64,000 nucleotides of DNA from Acrasis kona (Eukaryota > Heterolobosea > Eutetramitea > Acrasida > Acrasidae). Each line of letters opens with the position of its first letter. Position 1 is the stretch's first letter. The stretch is from NCBI GenBank assembly GCA_026419775.2, contig JAOPGA020000605.1, forward strand, positions 62,001 to 126,000, in the 5' to 3' direction. A model generated the notes under the pieces. That model was not told the origin of the DNA, made no database searches, and was given only the letters and a program-made list of their open reading frames with translations. Shown here piece after piece: positions 33,978 through 45,094 of this stretch. Position numbers and translations under genes: made by a program.

Positions 33978-34859
33978 TTATGCAATAACGCTCAAGTAAT
34001 ATGTTAAATAAGCACCATCTCCTGCATCAACGTGCACTACCATGCAAGTATCTCTCATCATTCCTAAAACTACAGCACGTGGCGTCACAATGTGGGCGTG
34101 CATTACTTTTTGTAACTTTTTTGCTTCCACTCGCAGTGTAACCGAAACTTGTTCGTCGGGCGTGCTTCGTTGTGGTACAATGTCAACATTAAAGTTATTG
34201 GCTTCTCCTCCTTCTTCGTCTCTTAGGGAATGTGGGTGTTCTTGATTTTTAAAGTATGTAGCTACATCAACCACGCCGGATGGGTCCGATACCTTGAATA
34301 TTAACGTACGATTCATGTTGGCTTCGACGTCGATTTCAGTTCCTATTTTTTGCATTCTATCAATGATTGGTTTTAAATCCTTAAGTACGGGCATCATGAT
34401 TTGAACTGTTGGATTGGTAACTGGCTCAGATATAGCATCGACTTCTGCTGCCTGCAATGTCCGAACTGGAATGTCCTGTGAAAGGGCAACCTCTCCCTCC
34501 GAGAGATCGATCCGAAAGTCTAATGTGAGGTACGCCTGGTTACTCTTCTTCGTGAGTCTCATGGTTATATTCTTCGCCGATTTAATACTTCTCAATGCTC
34601 TTAATGCATGGTCAAGGTTTAGAACCACATAAATGTTGTTGTTTTGTTGACTGTCGATACGAAATTCAGTGAATAGAGTGGTTTGTGGAACGCTCCCCCA
34701 CACTTGCGTATCATCCTGGTTGCCAGCACACTCCCCTCTGCTTATAAACATGATATTTGTTTTACATAGTTTAATGATACATTCCTTCCTAACCTTCTCG
34801 AGCGCTTGCAAAATCTGTGGAAATTTGTCTGCCCCCTTCAACTTCGCTCTTAGTCTCAT
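33978..34859 (-). CDS. HUS1: Checkpoint clamp subunit HUS1
   Basis: Single exon, 293 residues, near the usual 280. It starts MRLRAKLKGADKFPQILQALEKVRKECIIKL, as HUS1 proteins do, then MFISRG, LFTEFRI, LDHALRALRSIKSAKNITMRLTKK, YLTLDF, and the C-terminal half with PVLKDLKPIIDRMQKIG, VTLRVEAKKLQKVMHAHI, LTYYLSVIA. HUS1 is one third of the ring-shaped 9-1-1 complex, loaded at DNA damage to activate ATR. It is the first of four minus-strand genes in a row and lies 103 bp downstream of MLH1. Confidence 0.85.
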   Translation of the reverse strand: MRLRAKLKGADKFPQILQALEKVRKECIIKLCKTNIMFISRGECAGNQDDTQVWGSVPQTTLFTEFRIDSQQNNNIYVVLNLDHALRALRSIKSAKNITMRLTKKSNQAYLTLDFRIDLSEGEVALSQDIPVRTLQAAEVDAISEPVTNPTVQIMMPVLKDLKPIIDRMQKIGTEIDVEANMNRTLIFKVSDPSGVVDVATYFKNQEHPHSLRDEEGGEANNFNVDIVPQRSTPDEQVSVTLRVEAKKLQKVMHAHIVTPRAVVLGMMRDTCMVVHVDAGDGAYLTYYLSVIA

Positions 34860-34962
34860 TTTTGTGGTTGTGTTCCATCACATTCAAAATAAATAGCGAA
34901 TTTAATTACAACATTAAAAATCAAGTAAACACTCGATGTTTATTTTACAACAAAAAAAAGCA

Positions 34963-37133
34963 TCAGCAACGCTCAAACATTTTATACAATTCATCCGTCT
35001 GAACCAACTCCTGCACACTCTTATCAGCTTCAAAGTCACCCGGTGGCAAAAACACAGACCGAAGAGCAGGAAAAACAACGTGTTGAATGGTCCACGATAA
35101 TCGCTGTTGAGAATAACCGTGAGCACCGCTCAACCTTACCGTAGTTTTCGCCTCCTCATGCTGAGAAGAGCTTTGACTGCTCTCAGTTTCCAAATCTCTC
35201 TCCGCTAATTCCCACTCCCTACAGGTACAACTAAACATGGCGACAAAGATTCCAATACTCTGGAAGCAACCCTGATCCGATTCCTCATCTCTTAGAGTTA
35301 AAGAGATTTGATTCAATAGCTCCGGTATGCGATGCATAGGAGGGACATAGTTTTCGAGTAGCTGAGGAACGGCCACCAACATTCCATCCTTAATTTCCAC
35401 CGAAAAGTATCGGTTCAGCATGTCAGCTCTCTTCTCTAGCTCTTTAGCTAACTGAGCACCTTCTTCTTGTATTTGATCCTCTCTTACATCTCCCAGCTTG
35501 ATCGATGCTTCGATCATGATTTGTACATCCAAAGGTTCGCTGAGTTTGATTTTTTTAATGTTTGCGAATTTCTCAAAACACAATTGGTACATGAGCGCGC
35601 TGCTCACGTTCCTCATGTCTACTGCATAAAGCGTTTCTTGGAATTGTATGAGAGATAGCTCTGCAGTTACAAATCCAACGTACTTACTCTTTCGGAATAT
35701 ATTCGTGAGTTTTTCGTTTGCCCCATCATAAATTTCTTGTTTAATCTCATTAACACATTTTTGATCTTGTTCGGATAATTGAAAATGTGCGACTCTTCTT
35801 TTTTTGAGAGATGGCGGTGGCGTGATGTCATCGTCATGTATTGGCGAAGATGATGATTCTTCCCTTGTTTTCTTTTTTGGAGTCAAGAATGCATCCATCG
35901 TGTTTTGTTTAGCGATGGGAGCATCATTAGATGATGAAGAAGGTTTACTTACCGAGGCAACATCTACTTTATCTCTTAGTGTAGTGGTGGCACGTGCGAA
36001 AAATACTCTTGAGCTATCGCTTCCTGCAACTTTCACCGCGACCATTTCTTTGATTTCCGAAACAATTTCTTCATCTCTCAGGAAGATTACTTCTTCTTTT
36101 GTGGGGTGAACATTAACGTCTAAACTTTTTGGGTTTATGGTGAGGCTCACAAAGATGAAGGGATGTGTTCCTTTGGGAACGTAACCATCGTATATGGACG
36201 ATAATGCCTTCTTGAGTCCTTTGTGTTCCACTAATCTCTTGTTGATGAATAGGATAAAGTATGATTTCTTTTCATGATAGTTTGGGTTTGTAAAGTGCGC
36301 AGTGATTTTGTAATCCAATTGTTTGTTTTCGTGTTCGAGGGATAAAAGTTCTTTTGCTAATTTGGCACCGTATACTGTTCTAATGTTGTCCGTGATGGAT
36401 TGTGATAATGGGGTATGTACGTCGGTTTTTGTGTCTGATTGCTTTCTTAGTGTGATGCTGACACCTGCACTGTGAACTGCGTATTTTGACACCACATCAA
36501 TGATTCTTCTTGATTCTTCTGCGTGATTATTGAAACCTGATCTACGTGCACCAATGTTGAAGAATAGATCCTCCACTCTGATGCTAGTGCCCCGAAGTCC
36601 TGCAATTGGTGTGGGCTTTATTGGCTGATTGGTGGCTGTATCAATGTTAAGCTCTCCATTTGTATACTCTGCTCTGAAATGTTAGTAATTCATGATGATA
36701 ATGTACTTGTATGCGCATTGTTGTTCTTGGGTCTTTGATGTTATTGTCACATGGGCCACTTGACTAATACTAGCCAATGCCTCACCCCTGAATCCAAAAG
36801 TAGAAATTTCTTTCAGATCTTCGAACGTATTGAGTTTGCTTGTTGTGTGCCTTCTACAAACAATGTCCAAGTCCTCCAACTTGATGTGTGAGATTAAAGT
36901 AAATTTAAAATTCTTACGGATATACCGTGTCCATTATCTGTTATTATTATTGTTTTGAGTCCTCCCTGATGGTATGAAACCGTAATGTTTGTAGCACCCG
37001 CATCCAAACAATTCTCCAACAATTCTTTTATGGCATTCACAGGTCTCTGTATAACCTCTCCTGCAGCAATTTTGTTAACGACATCCTTCGAAAGAGCCTT
37101 GATCTTGTGCTCTGTTGGCCTGCTTTGACTCAT
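34963..37133 (-). CDS. MLH1: DNA mismatch repair protein MLH1
   Basis: Exons 37133-36918, 36879-36707 and 36673-34963 (introns 38 and 33 nt) give 699 residues. The GHKL ATPase motifs are intact: [68 protein letters not shown]. The second domain has [19 protein letters not shown] Ser-rich linker (about residues 345-400) precedes the C-terminal dimerisation domain. The protein ends LYKMFERC, the FERC terminus special to MLH1, which completes the nuclease site of its partner PMS2/Pms1. It acts in the nucleus in MutL-alpha mismatch repair and meiotic crossover. A polar insertion is the only oddity. Confidence 0.93.
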
Positions 37134-37193
37134 TTCTAATTATTAATTGAATGATATTACAAAAACAGACAACCAACACAATAACATAATAAT

Positions 37194-40100
37194 TTACTTT
37201 TTAATTGACATCGGAAGACCGTAACACACAGCCGCCGCACCCATTAAATATTTCATTTTACATTCCTCTCTCGCCTTCACCATACACTCTGATAAATTAT
37301 TCGAACCACTGAACCACATGTCAAGCATGGCATAAGTGTACCTATCGCAATCACCATCAGTCACATCCCACAAATTCCCAATAACACATGGAGAACCAGC
37401 CAGTAGATAGGAAAGAACGGTGCCACTCGGTTCGTATTCTCCATTCTCAGTAAGAGCAGCACTACTACATCCCATCAAAATGGAAACTGCACACTTGTTT
37501 AATCGCTTCACTTGATCAACGTTGTAATAGTTTTCACCAGCACCATGCCCACAGAATCTAATCATTGTGTAAAAAAGTCAATTATGAAATTAATTCTTAC
37601 ATGTACAAATCTTTTTCTTGCAATGCCTTGTAAATTTGTTCAGAATTAGGTTGAGTACCAGAGATGCCTTCATATTTTTGAAAGAACTCCTCTAAATACT
37701 TTTGTGGTTTCAAATCACCACCAGGATTTAAAACATAAAAACTATCATTTGCATCTACTAATCTATTTGAATTGGACAATAGTCGGGGAAGTAAATGTAG
37801 TGATGGTATTCTTGATAAACTATGAGATCGTAGAGAGGGTATGGATTCTATAGGTAACTTTTGTAGTAATTTATCAATGACCAGTACTGAGTGGCCTCGT
37901 TTAAACAGAAGTTCGTTCGTTTTGGCCAATGCCTTTACCATTGTCATCCCCACCACTCTTCGTCTCACTCTTGGAGCTGGAGCGTCAGAGGTAACGCGGA
38001 TCTTACGAGCAGTGGAGGGCCTAGTGCTGCGCGATCGCACTGGAGTAGGACCAGGAACATGGACAGGTGTAGGTGCAGTTTCGATAGTTGGTTGAGTTTG
38101 TTTATGAGGACTACCAACTGTTGCAGTTTGCTCGGCATTAAATAGATTACAAAACACTTCGTAAAATCTTTTACAAATCATCAGCACAACATCACGTTCA
38201 ACCGAGACATCTAGATTCATACAACAATAAACTAACTTTTCAAGCTCAATTTCCGACAACAAATACAATGAGGATAGAATTAAAAACACAATTTGTTTAG
38301 GAACTGCTTTTTGAATGTAACCATGAATTTCGTTACAGAGCAATTCGGACGCGGATGATATTTTTATTTTCAAATCGGTTGTAATCTTACCAACCAACAT
38401 TATTTTAGAAAAACTAAAGAGAACGCTTTCGACAAAATTAAGTAAATTTTTGATGCGATCATCACACATCTCTCTTTTCCTCCACCACTTTCTCTTATCT
38501 GCATCACTCAACTCTTTTTGTGCGCCAATCATGCTCTCCTTACTAGCCTCCAGAGTAGAATCAAATTCATGCATGCACGAATATAATGCATTCATACAAC
38601 CATCTTCTGGCTTACAAAATGTGTACGAATCCGTTTTAATGTTTTTCAAATCAGCAAATGGTTCCAATGAAGAATTTTGTTGTCTTCTTTGTAATTCATC
38701 TTTTGTCAACTCTATCGGTACGCAAACGACAATTGGCTCTTGGTTCTTTTCGAAACGAGAAATTAATAATGATTTAAAATCTGAAAAAAAACATTAATGG
38801 TGAAATGAATGTGCGGAACGTACCATGTGATAAGCAAATGTTTACAGCACATAAATTCTCATCAAGTTGATTTTTCAAATCATCCACAAAACTGACTTTA
38901 ATGTTTTCTTCTTCGAGTCGAAGTGCTTTTAAAAGCGGTTCGCAATCAAAATCAACGCTCAACTCATGTTCGGTTCCATTGTTTGATTTTAATCTCCTCT
39001 CACTTGAGTCCTAATCAATTGTCAACATTTCGGTCAACTTGAGCACTTACTTTGAGTTGATGTCTGAAAGACATTCCCATCGCACCACATGATGCATAAG
39101 CACTCACATGCGGTCTATCGACCAGACTCTGCGCGCTCATCGAATAAATGGCACGATGAGCTGGCGTTTGTCTGACCACGCTTACGCTGTCAGCTACATG
39201 ATTAGGTCCCAATAAATGTTTCACAAGTGCTTTCTCCCGATCAGGTAGTGCACATTGGTTGACATAAAGTAGTTTGCTTAATCTCTCTTCGGCGTCCACA
39301 TCGAGAAGTGCTTCCTGCAGCATGATCATTCCCTTTACGCTATTTGTGCTGAATCCATCTGTCTGCATGGTGCTTCGCATTTTTGTTGGAGAGTGAATGA
39401 CTTGGTTGAAGAGATTGATCTGTTCGGATACTTTTCTTGCATTATTTATCATTTCTTTTGCTTTGGAAACACTGGCATGATCAGCATAAAATTGTATCGA
39501 ATGAACTTACTCTCCTGTTGATCTGTAAAGGTCGGAAAGATGACACATGCTCAAGGCACATTGTGCTCTGGTGATGTCTTCTTGCCCGATGCGCTCGTAG
39601 AGAGAGACTGCTAGTGATGAGTACTGCATGGCACCTGTATAATTTCTTCTTCTTGCTTCTACGTCGCCCAAACATGTTATCGCCTCAATTAAATATGAAA
39701 CTGCAAATGTGTACATTGATAGTATGGCGGCTTGACTGTAGTAGTGTTGGCATTCTCTAATGTAGCCTCTTGACTCATAAACATGAGCGATTTGCAGTAA
39801 GTTGCGCACGATTATATTACAGCGATCATAGTCAAATAAATGGCTTTTCATCATGAGTGGATTCGTTCCGGTTAATATGCTGTTTTGATCGGATGCGTAC
39901 AATCCATCTGTGGTGAGGTATAGCGCCTTTTTGGCACATTCTAACGAGTGGAAGGTTCCGTTCGGTGACTCAAAGTGAATCTCAGCCAATAAGTATTGTG
40001 CGTCCGATTTAATCCTGTTTGATTTTGATTCTTTAATTGTTGACTCTAGAATGTTTTTCGCCTGTTGTGGGAATCCACCAAGATGTAGGAAACTTGCAGT

Positions 40101-41495
40101 AAGTACAGAGCATTGTTCCTTTTGGTTTGTCTTCAAGTCATCGACTTTTATCTATCAAAATGTCAAAAAACGAATACATCAATAACGAACCTTGTCTAGA
40201 ATGTTTTTGGCTGACTTTAGTTGACCAACATCCATCAAAACACGAGCAAGTCTTGCCTTACAATCAAAGCTGTCCGTTTTTATATTTTTATGCACATTGA
40301 GTTGGTCCATGCATTCCAAACAGCTGAGTAATAGTCTGGTATATCCAAAGTAGTCAACAATAACGGAGACGTCGTTCAGAACAGAATAAAATTGTTCCAG
40401 GTCGATCACAACGTTAAAAGAACCCCTTATTGATAATGCTTTATCAATGTCCGTTGTGGCCGATTCTATATGTTGTTGATATTTAAACTTTAAAAATACA
40501 TTTTTGATTTTATCACACAGAACCGTTGGCGAGTGTATCATTTCGGTGGAACCTTCTATTTCTGAAGCAACTTTCTGATGCCACATCACCACAAGTTGTA
40601 ATTTGTATAAAGCTCTACTACATTTACAGAAACTCAGCTCTGCAAGGACTACACTTTTCATGTAGACTGAATTGTCAGACTGTTCTAAACCTTCTAGGAC
40701 CTTGATGGCTTCATCCAAAATCGCTATTGATCTGGCTATTGTCTTTGTACAGACTTCATCTTTTAGTAAGTACAGTTGGGATTGTTTGCGGAGTTGAACG
40801 GCATGTCCTACAGGATTTGATTCTTTTGTGTTGATCTGTATTAGACATTTTGTCACCAAAATAAGTTCGTCCAACATTTGCTCGTTATTTTGTGCTTCGA
40901 GACATCTTTGTTCTTCCTCTAGTAGGGTACTCCAAGAATCTGAAGGTGAAGTATTATTTTTTGAGGCAGCCTGTTGTAGCACATTAAATAGGCAGAAAGG
41001 TTTCGAGTTCGGATCGTTTTTCCGCACCTCTATTTTACATTTGATGTATCTTTCGACGGTCTCCTCTATTGTATAGGGCTGTTGCGTGTCTGGCTGTAAT
41101 AACTTCTTATAATTATTTTGGTCTGATGAATACATTTCCCTTTTCCGTTTTGACCATGCGTCAAGATCGCAAAAAGTTATCATTTCAGCAAGTACCCTCA
41201 TCGCCATAAGGTGCTGGCCGTCTTTATGCAGAGATCTTGCATACATTTCGTTGCTTCTTATTAGTCCCTCTTTGGATGCTGATACGCATTTGTTGTATGC
41301 TGTAAGTAGTGTATTCGATGCTTCTGTTTTTGGTGGTTTGGTAGAAGCGATGTGTCGAAATTTGATGAATTGTTGCCTACTAAGAGAGAATTCTTCTATG
41401 CTCTGTTTATAGTTTTTATCTCTATACGATTCCAATCCCTTATTGAACTCTTTTGTAGCGTTCTTGTGTATCGCCAAATACTCTTGTATGGCCAT
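37194..41495 (-). CDS. ESP1: Separase
   Basis: Six exons (41495-40191, 40151-39511, 39471-39051, 39010-38824, 38780-37601, 37557-37194; introns 38-43 nt) add up in phase to 1,365 residues. The C-terminal CD-clan protease domain carries the catalytic His in IFCGHGAGENYY and the catalytic Cys in ILMGCSSAAL, then SYLLAGSPCVIGNLWDVTDGDCDRY. The last intron falls just before the His motif. The long N-terminus is helical and TPR-like, as in the separase superhelix. A basic SP/TP-rich linker lies near 37960-38090. Separase cleaves cohesin at anaphase. Start at ATG 41495; an upstream in-frame TTG is not used. Confidence 0.9.
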
Positions 41496-41641
41496 GTCAC
41501 AACGGTAACAATGTGCGCCTTTCAATTAAATTATCAACTAAAATATTGTAAGCAGTTAAAGACTCTTAGGACAACAAGGACATATCCATATTTGCCGATA
41601 CAATCAAAACACAAATGCAATACAATGTCTTTTTATTATTT

Positions 41642-42490
41642 TTATCCAAGCATAGACTTCTTTCTTCCTCTTGCCCTCACTTATTGGAAATTAGAAGTTA
41701 GTGTGTAATCGACTTACCTTGGTTCAATCTATCAGACACACCTTTTCCATTCTTCGATTGTTGTACATAACCTGTCAAAAGACTAGAGAACTATAATTTA
41801 TTAAAAAAGAGTTGATCATGTGAGAACAAACCAATTCTTCAGAGTTTGGATGTGTACTTAAAAAGGCCCTCTCCATAACATATAAATCCACCGCTCTATC
41901 CTCAAGAGATGTAGAAATGTAACTCAACCCGAAATCAATCATAACTATTTTTTGCACATCTCTTTCTCTCAACATAATGTTTGAAGTGGTGAGATCTCCG
42001 TGTATAATGTTACCGTCATGTAAGGTTGCTATCGCTTTACCAATCCTTAGCGCCAGATCCAACGCTTCTGTTATGTGTGAGGTGATGAGCGACGTGTTAA
42101 CAAACCCGCAGAATTAGTATCCACAAGCCTTAAATGCTCTTTTACTGTACAACCTTCTATATATTCCATGTACAGCCTACTGTTATGTTTATCCACTAAA
42201 AAAACAGCTGGGGAATCAAGTCCTAACTGTCTACATTTTTCAATGTTTCTACCTTCCTTGGACCGTTATTAATGATGATTTCTATTACATACTGAATTTA
42301 ACCTTGACCTTGTGATCTTGGCATCCAACTCAGGGTGCCTGTATTTTTTGGAAAATCTCTCCTTGACAATTGCATCTTTAGATTGAAATTGTGTTCTATA
42401 AACTCTCTACATCGATTAAATATTTGTTATTTCTTGACTTACACCCTCGGCACCCTGGCTGATTAGTTCCTCTTTTGTGCCTTCATTCAT
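41642..42490 (-). CDS. BUD32: KEOPS kinase/ATPase Bud32 (PRPK)
   Basis: Six small exons: 42490-42443, 42406-42303, 42248-42106, 42067-41832, 41790-41718 and 41679-41642. Introns are 36-54 nt and the protein is 213 residues. The N-terminus reads MNEGTKEELISQGAEG, then KERFSKKYRHPELDAKITRSR, YMEYIEGCTVKEHL, the catalytic loop IIHGDLTTSNIML, and IDFGLSY in place of DFG-APE. The terminal VRARGRKKSMLG matches the invariant Bud32 tail. It is the small atypical kinase of KEOPS, which makes t6A37 in ANN-decoding tRNAs. No single open frame shows the whole gene. Only 30 bp separates its start from that of the WD-like gene. Confidence 0.9.
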
Positions 42491-42520
42491 TTTATAGTTT
42501 ACAATTAATGCCGGTTGTTT

Positions 42521-43994
42521 ATGCTCATTGAGTCGGTACAAACAGATGATTATGTTGATTGCTCTCTCAAGGACAATCGGTTGGAATTTGATAAATTAAA
42601 ATTCAACAATCCGTCCCAACGACTAATTGTTGGTGACAGAACATTCTGCTCCCTACTCCTCGAAGATAGTGTTCTCGCCACAGGTCACGAAAAGAAGGGG
42701 GTTCAAGTATGGAACCTTAGTAACTCGACATTAATATGTGAATTTGGAGTGGTTCCAGAGACAAATAACGGATATGTAACCGAAATTTGTAAAGCAGGAT
42801 ATAACAGCATTGTGTGCTGTAACGACGAAAGTCCGTTTGTACTAATATATAGGTGGAAACGTATAGCAATGACGAATAAAATAAATACAGGAAGAATTAG
42901 GAATCGAAACATGAAAGTCATTTCAGAGCGTTACATGTTAATATCAGGAGAGGATTGCGTACAACTGTGGGACATTACAGTTTACGAAGGGTTATTACTG
43001 GCAAAATATGGTCAGGAACTAGGCGTTGTGAAGGATTTTGTCCACCCATACTGCGTGCTTTATGAGTCCAAACTAGCCATAGGTTTCATGAAGCACATGA
43101 ACATTTACGACTTAAACTCCAAGCAAAAGTGTGATAGTCATCAGATTCTAAGTGTTGATACAGAAATCTCTCAAAAGTCTAGAATTCAATTCATGGTTCT
43201 TTTAGATAATGAGACAGTAGCTGTATCCAGTTTTCTATCTGTTATTATTTATAATTTCGCTAGGCAATGTATTATAGCTCAATTTATAACAGGAGAACCA
43301 CAATTTAACTACATGACTAGATTTGGTTCAAAAATAATTTCTCTGGCCACTTATAACTGGGGCATAAAGTTGATAAGGTGGTCGGAAGCAGAAAGAGAGA
43401 AGCAGATAGCTAGTTGTAACTTGATACATACCCTGAATATACCACCTGGGAGTGGTTACTTCCGTGGGATAGTAACAGATAAAAGATGTACGGTCGCCAT
43501 TCTCCTAAGCGACTCAAACATTGTGTACATATATAATTTACCATCACAAGATGCCACTCAACTTGTCGACCAAAAGTTAAAAATTAATATTCAGGCTAGT
43601 CCCAAGGAAAGACAAAACTTTTTCAAATTACTCGGTACACCTAAAACAGATGTAAGGTTAAAAAGAGACCCTGAATCATTAAAAAATTACCCCCTTGACT
43701 CCTCATGATGAGAAATTTGTACTCAAAAAGCGTCCTGTCACGTCTCACCATTCGATTAGTGAGAGGCTCATGTCAGGAATTGGTAACAAGTCGGTTCGAC
43801 GGCCTCAGAAAACGACTTACATAAGACCATTGACAGCTGAACAACTTGAGATGATGAAACAAAGAGATGAAGTGAAATCTGCTCCAACAACCGTTGAGAC
43901 GGTGACATCCAATATGAGGCGCCTTTCTACTACAAGCGATTATATAGCCAAGGCTCTAAAAAGATCAGCAGTTGTTGAAAGAAGAAATATTTAA
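42521..43994 (+). CDS. WD40-like beta-propeller protein, frame break near end
   Basis: From ATG 42521 the frame has propeller-style repeats: LLLEDSVLATGHEKKGVQVWNLSNSTLI, VISERYMLISGEDCVQLWDITVYEG, LLDNETVAVSSFLSVIIYNFARQCIIAQF, IISLATYNWGIKLIRW. The GH/WD spacing is degenerate, so function cannot be assigned. The frame ends at 43706-43708, but the overlapping frame from 43695 continues with a basic tail (TPHDEKFVLKKRPV...RRPQKTTYIRPLTAEQ) to 43994. The switch lies at AAAAAATTACCCCC; one C too many would explain it. Complete length would be about 490 residues. Confidence 0.6.
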
Positions 43995-44652
43995 ATATTA
44001 AAATTGAAATGAAGAAATGGACTTCACTTCCCTTGTTGTTAACGATTCTTTCCTTTGCGAGGAGTTCAATAATAATATCTACTAGCTTCTCAAAATCACC
44101 TTCGCATGAATTATCAAATAAGTACAATTTATTTATATTTTTGCCATCTATAATTGTTTCCACCGCTCAAAGTTATTACACAGTAAAAAGAGACTTCTAT
44201 AATTGGCTATTATCGGTATATATATTGTTCTTTTAACTGAAAAATATTTTGCGGAAGCCGTTGGTACTGCGGAGTATAGTGTATTACAAATTATAGCAAT
44301 CATTGAAACCAATCATTCTTTGCATAGAGCTAGAAAATTGATCGGCTCAATTTGACTGTTGTCAAGTAATTTGTGTACTTACTGTATATACATGACGGTG
44401 ATTTATAGTGCATTAATTGTACTTTCACCAGAGGTCAAAAAAGGAGCCAAACAATACTAGTAGTACCTACGATTCTAGAATCTATTTCTAACTGGTAGTG
44501 AATAAGAGAATAAAAACCTGTTGTATTTTGTATAGCTATTAGGAGATGATATTGCCCATTCAACAAGCGTTTTCAGGCTATTATTGTCCCATTCATCCGC
44601 CACCTTACAATATTTACTAATTAGTAAGATTCTTTTCCAAAAGAGTCCATTA
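43995..44652. other. Intergenic, possible coding fragment
   Basis: AT-rich. A stretch at 44236-44355 reads TEKYFAEAVGTAEYSVLQII...HRARKLIGSI then TGA on the plus strand, which looks protein-like, but I could not find its start or exons. A minus frame at 44163-43930 (ETIIDGKNINKLYLF) is equally open. Nothing else is supported. Confidence 0.3.
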
Positions 44653-44976
44653 ATGGTTCAAAAAAGATCTAGATGGACCCACCAAAGGTTCACACAAAGA
44701 AAAAAAAACATGACAGAGACTGCAACAGTTAACGCTGAGGACTTCACATTTTTCAAATTTGGATGCCATGAAGGATTAGATGATGTTGAAAATGACTCTA
44801 TGGATATAAACTACGACGAATATGAAGAAAGTTGCGAACAAGACTGCGACAGTGGTTGCGACCTAATAGAAGAAGAAATACTAGATGAGCAGTCAGAGAT
44901 ATTAATGAGGAGGTATTCGACTTATCAAAGGAGAAGCAGCGTATTTGTATATTCAACAGAAAATGAGGATGCTTAA
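44653..44976 (+). CDS. Small acidic protein, unknown
   Basis: ATG 44653 opens 107 residues: a basic N-terminus (VQKRSRWTHQRFTQRKKN), then a long acidic Cys-containing segment (EESCEQDCDSGCDLIEEEILDEQ), then a basic RRYSTYQRRSS patch. No family recognised. It lies 118 bp before the AFG2B-type ATPase and on the same strand. It could also be a chance frame; the strong charge pattern is the only support. Confidence 0.35.
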   Translation: MVQKRSRWTHQRFTQRKKNMTETATVNAEDFTFFKFGCHEGLDDVENDSMDINYDEYEESCEQDCDSGCDLIEEEILDEQSEILMRRYSTYQRRSSVFVYSTENEDA

Positions 44977-45094
44977 AGAACATCCACTTGTACATCATAG
45001 ACCTATAATGGCAACACAAATGCTTATATAAATAGTTTAACATTAATTACCAAATCACTTTTTGTAACGTTAAAAAAAGACTTTTTAAAACTTT

